Below are positions 48,346-51,176 of a DNA stretch of 51,176 nucleotides, in pieces (the stretch's first letter is position 1; each line of letters starts with the position of its first letter). The position numbers and the translations under genes are program-made. The DNA comes from Oscillospiraceae bacterium. Lineage in GTDB: Bacteria > Bacillota > Clostridia > UBA1381 > UBA9506. Location: contig SVJO01000007.1 of assembly GCA_015068935.1 (NCBI GenBank), forward strand, positions 1 to 51,176, given 5' to 3'. Below the pieces are notes generated by a model that had not been told where the DNA came from, made no database searches, and saw nothing but the letters and a program-made list of their open reading frames with translations.

Positions 48346-51176
48346 TCACGGAGCTTCTGTTGCTTCTTCTGTAGGAGCATCTGTTGCTTCCTCAGGAGCT
48401 TCTGTTGCTTCTTCTGTAGGAGCATCTGTTGCTTCCTCAGGAGCTTCTGTTGCTTCTTCTGTAGGAGCTTCTGTTGCTTCCTCAGTAGGAGCTTCTGTTG
48501 CTTCTTCAGGAAGTGTTAAAGCATCATCAGCTACGTTGCTGAACTCGATAGCATCAACGATTTCGCCATCAACAAGTCTTGCAACCATGATGTAGTAAAC
48601 AGGTGCTGATGAATCAAAGTTTGTGTACTTGAATGATGATGTTGAAGAAAGAGCTCTAACAAAGCTGTTTGTACCTTCCTTATTAGTATCAACCATTGCT
48701 AATGTGCAACCATCTTCATAGTTGAATTCATAATCAACACCTGCATCTTCTGCAGCAACATCGCTGATTTTGATTTCACCTTTTGCAAAGTCTGTTACAT
48801 AACCTGAAACAAATGAAATGTCATTTATATCAAGTCTATCTTTAAGTTCATGTGTTGCATAGTTGTAGATTTCTTTAAAGTTGCTGATTTCGTTAGCACC
48901 ATTAACCTCGAACTGGATGATGTCGCCTTCTGCTAATCCTTCAGTATCAACATCTGCATCGATAACGTATGTAGCTTTAGCACCGCTCTGGAATACTGTG
49001 ATTTCTACAGCTTCTTCGCCTTCAGCATTGATGCCTGTTGCAATACTTGTTACGATTGCAAGAGCTGAGTCTCTGCCAGCAAAAACAAATTCGTTGTAGA
49101 AGAGAACTGCGCCAGCATCTCTGCCATCAGTAGCATAAGCGTATGATGCATATTCTGTCTCCTCAGCAAGTGAAGCAAGAGATAAGAGAGCAACGTCATC
49201 AACGTCTACACCATATTTGCCTTCTTCAACTTCTGTTACAGGAGCATAGAAGAGTGATGTTGTTTCTTCAAGGTAGTAGTAACCAGCAAACTTAGATGAT
49301 GTTTTTCTGTAATCGCCGTTTGCTTCCTCGTAGTTATAAACTTCACCGTCTTCGCCATTTAAAGCTGCAAATGAAATCTTGCTGATTTCGTCACCGCTTA
49401 ATGAGAATGTGATAAGTCTGTTAGCTACGTTAGCTTTAGCTGCATCTATATCTTCATTTGAATCAATCCAGCCTTTAATCTCAGCGATAAGAGCTGCCTG
49501 ACCATCTGTGTTCTTAACTGTTGATGTTACAACTTCTTCGCCGTCAAGTCTTGTAACTTTAACTGAATCAGCTAAGTTATATGTTGCAACTGAACCATCT
49601 TTCTTGAAGAGTCTTAAAGCATATACATCGTCAAAACCAGCTGTGTTGTCAGCAGCTTTTAAGATGAATGCATAGTTGTCAGAAAGTGTTGAAGTTGCTT
49701 TTGAATCATAGATTTTACCATCAGCTGTGAGGAAGAAGATACCTTCGTCACCAACTTTTAATGTTGTGCCGTTAACAGGTGCATATTCAACTTTGTCGAT
49801 GTAGTAAACACCAGCTTTAGCGCCTGTTACTTTACCTGATACTGTTGCATCTGATACATAGATGTCAACATAGAGAGCGCCTTCTTCTTCACCGCCCGGC
49901 CAGATAAATGTTAATACGTCATCTGCTTTAACGTCTTTGAGCTCAATTGCTTCGCCGTCTTTGTAGATGTTGTAAACAAAGTTGTCTACAGGATTGTTTT
50001 CGCCAAGTTCAACGTAACCATCTGTTAATTTAATAGCTACTTCTTCAAGGTCAACTTCTTCAACCATTTTATATTCATACTTTGTGATGAATACGTTTGT
50101 GAAGTCTCCTGATTTAGGACCAACAAATTCTACAAAACCTTCAAATGAATCGTCAAGTGCATTGAATTCATCTCTTGCATCGCTTGATTCGCTGATTTTG
50201 CCGATTGCTTTGCCGTTTACGTATACGAGTGCGTCTGCTTCAACGTCAACTTCTGTAACTTTAGTATCTTTTTCGATATCTTCCCAATACTCAAATGTAA
50301 CTGATGAAGCTGTAGCTAAAGCTGTATCGATATCTTTTTCAACTTTTAATGTTTTTGTTGATTTTGAGTTTCCGATGATAGCTTTTAATTCAAGCTCTTC
50401 ATCAGCATTGTAGAACATATATGCATCAACTGCTGATGCTAAGTAATCATTAGCGTCTGTGTCGCCAACAAATACTTCAAGATTTTCTACTAAGTTGCCT
50501 TCTGCATCATAGAGATCATCTACATATACTTCTTTATCTGTTGCGTTGTAAACTTTTGTAAGTTTAAGTTCAACTTTCTGTCTGCCGTCTTTTTCTAAGA
50601 GTTCAGGGTTTGATCTGTAGTTAGCAACAACCTCTGCTCTAACTTTGATAACGTCAAAGTACTGGCTTAAGATTGTTCTCTGTTCATAATCAGCTGCTTT
50701 TTTACCATCATAGATGATGTAGCTTTCGCCGTAAGCTGTGTAACCTTTACCTACGATCGGAGCATCTAAAGCATTTTCAACAAGCAATGCTACGAGTGAT
50801 CTCGGAGCTGCTGCTGTCGGGTTGGCTGATAAACCATCTGTTACACCATATGTACCAGCAAGTGAAAGATAACCGTAAGGATATCCGCCGTAGCTGTCGC
50901 TTTCAGCGATAGGACCAAAGCCTAAAGCACACATGATCATTTTAACAGCTTCCTGATATGTAACAGCATTGTCAGGTCTGAATGTACCATCTTCATAGCC
51001 GTTAACAATTTCTTTTCCAGCTGCCCAGCCAATGTAACCTACTGCCCAATGGTTAGAAGCTACGTCCGGGAATTTGCTAACTGTGCTTGTTGCTGCACTT
51101 TCCTGTCCGAGTGCTCTACAAACAACTGCTGCGAATTCAGATCTTTTGATTTCTGCATCCGGGTTGAAGTTACCGT
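48346..51176 (-). CDS. SLH-domain surface protein, N-terminus cut by window edge
   Basis: This is an exported cell-surface protein of at least 943 residues. The visible N-terminal part holds S-layer homology repeats that bind pyruvylated wall polymer: the end of one repeat (GNFNPDAEIKRSEFAAVVCR), a full second (FPDVASNHWAVGYIGWAAGK, then GYEDGTFRPDNAVTYQEAVK) and a third (YPYGYLSLAGTYGVTDGL). The frame continues past the ATG at 50940 to the window edge, so the true start lies beyond 51176. The long middle is acidic, rich in Asp, Glu, Val and Ala, with beta-rich repeats, and the last 53 residues are EEATEAP-type repeats. No LPxTG is present. Codon use looks biased to a few codons, fitting an abundant protein. 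Confidence 0.92.
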   Translation of the reverse strand, partial: GNFNPDAEIKRSEFAAVVCRALGQESAATSTVSKFPDVASNHWAVGYIGWAAGKEIVNGYEDGTFRPDNAVTYQEAVKMIMCALGFGPIAESDSYGGYPYGYLSLAGTYGVTDGLSANPTAAAPRSLVALLVENALDAPIVGKGYTAYGESYIIYDGKKAADYEQRTILSQYFDVIKVRAEVVANYRSNPELLEKDGRQKVELKLTKVYNATDKEVYVDDLYDAEGNLVENLEVFVGDTDANDYLASAVDAYMFYNADEELELKAIIGNSKSTKTLKVEKDIDTALATASSVTFEYWEDIEKDTKVTEVDVEADALVYVNGKAIGKISESSDARDEFNALDDSFEGFVEFVGPKSGDFTNVFITKYEYKMVEEVDLEEVAIKLTDGYVELGENNPVDNFVYNIYKDGEAIELKDVKADDVLTFIWPGGEEEGALYVDIYVSDATVSGKVTGAKAGVYYIDKVEYAPVNGTTLKVGDEGIFFLTADGKIYDSKATSTLSDNYAFILKAADNTAGFDDVYALRLFKKDGSVATYNLADSVKVTRLDGEEVVTSTVKNTDGQAALIAEIKGWIDSNEDIDAAKANVANRLITFSLSGDEISKISFAALNGEDGEVYNYEEANGDYRKTSSKFAGYYYLEETTSLFYAPVTEVEEGKYGVDVDDVALLSLASLAEETEYASYAYATDGRDAGAVLFYNEFVFAGRDSALAIVTSIATGINAEGEEAVEITVFQSGAKATYVIDADVDTEGLAEGDIIQFEVNGANEISNFKEIYNYATHELKDRLDINDISFVSGYVTDFAKGEIKISDVAAEDAGVDYEFNYEDGCTLAMVDTNKEGTNSFVRALSSTSSFKYTNFDSSAPVYYIMVARLVDGEIVDAIEFSNVADDALTLPEEATEAPTEEATEAPTEEATEAPEEATDAPTEEATEAPEEATDAPTEEATEAP
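48349..48507 (-). repeat. EEATEAP/EEATDAP tandem repeat region
   Basis: The final 53 codons of the surface-protein gene encode seven units of seven or eight residues, (T)EEATEAP or EEATDAP, with a 45-base higher-order unit (TEEATEAP-EEATDAP) repeated exactly. The stretch is acidic, Pro-rich and likely extended; near-identical DNA units make it prone to length change. Confidence 0.9.

Overview
The window is AT-rich chromosomal DNA from a member of the Clostridia, most likely an uncultured, strictly anaerobic, gut-type lineage. The evidence is a SCIFF peptide with its radical SAM maturase directly downstream of yajC and a TIGR04086 membrane protein, a pyruvate phosphate dikinase, several [FeFe]-hydrogenase homologues, a Phe T-box in front of pheST, the Gram-positive genes whiA, hprK and rqcH, and an SLH-domain surface protein. 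Strong ribosome binding sites and textbook TTGACA-17-TATAAT promoters are common. I saw no tRNA, rRNA, CRISPR array, prophage or insertion sequence. Both ends cut genes: lon at the left and an S-layer-type protein at the right.

Layout. 1-4.7 kb (minus): lon (partial), then the yajC - TIGR04086 - scfA - scfB operon, preceded by a MocR-type regulator lacking its C-terminal part. 4.8-8.9 kb (minus): a ClC-type channel, a CPA2-type antiporter and a DUF1015 protein. 9.0-10.4 kb: a DMT-family transporter, a small Xre regulator and a tiny ORF. 10.4-14.7 kb (minus): ppdK, a 54-residue DUF1540 protein and a class V aminotransferase-fold cysteine desulfurase. 14.8-15.7 kb (plus): three small genes of unknown function in tight array. 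15.8-18.3 kb (minus): an acyl-CoA ligase overlapped with a stand-alone E2-like acyltransferase whose catalytic His is replaced. 18.5-19.2 kb: a secreted NlpC/P60 hydrolase. 19.5-23.5 kb (plus): rhaB, a tandem class II aldolase and fucO, a deoxysugar-to-propanediol route. 23.6-31.3 kb (minus): smpB, rqcH, whiA, polA, lytic transglycosylase, coaE and a DUF6062-like protein. 31.4-36.5 kb (minus): a hydrogenase cluster with a [2Fe-2S] protein, a PAS-containing sensory-type [FeFe] hydrogenase, a SpoIIE-like phosphatase, an LDH C-terminal remnant and a group B-like [FeFe] hydrogenase, driven from a strong promoter with a leader of about 300 nt. 36.7-37.4 kb: a TVP38/TMEM64 membrane protein. 37.4-41.2 kb (minus): pheST behind a T-box. 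41.2-42.9 kb (minus): a UPF0210 protein and an ACT-domain protein. 43.0-46.7 kb (plus): hprK, murB, tcdA, mnmA. 46.7-51.2 kb (minus): rlmH, a YycJ-type MBL hydrolase and the surface protein.

Most genes are ordinary core functions. The parts most worth a second look are the hydrogenase cluster with its structured leader and LDH fragment, the ligase/E2-like pair, the three-gene unknown operon, hairpins placed to control the SCIFF operon, and a palindromic element repeated at the 3' ends of three convergent gene pairs.
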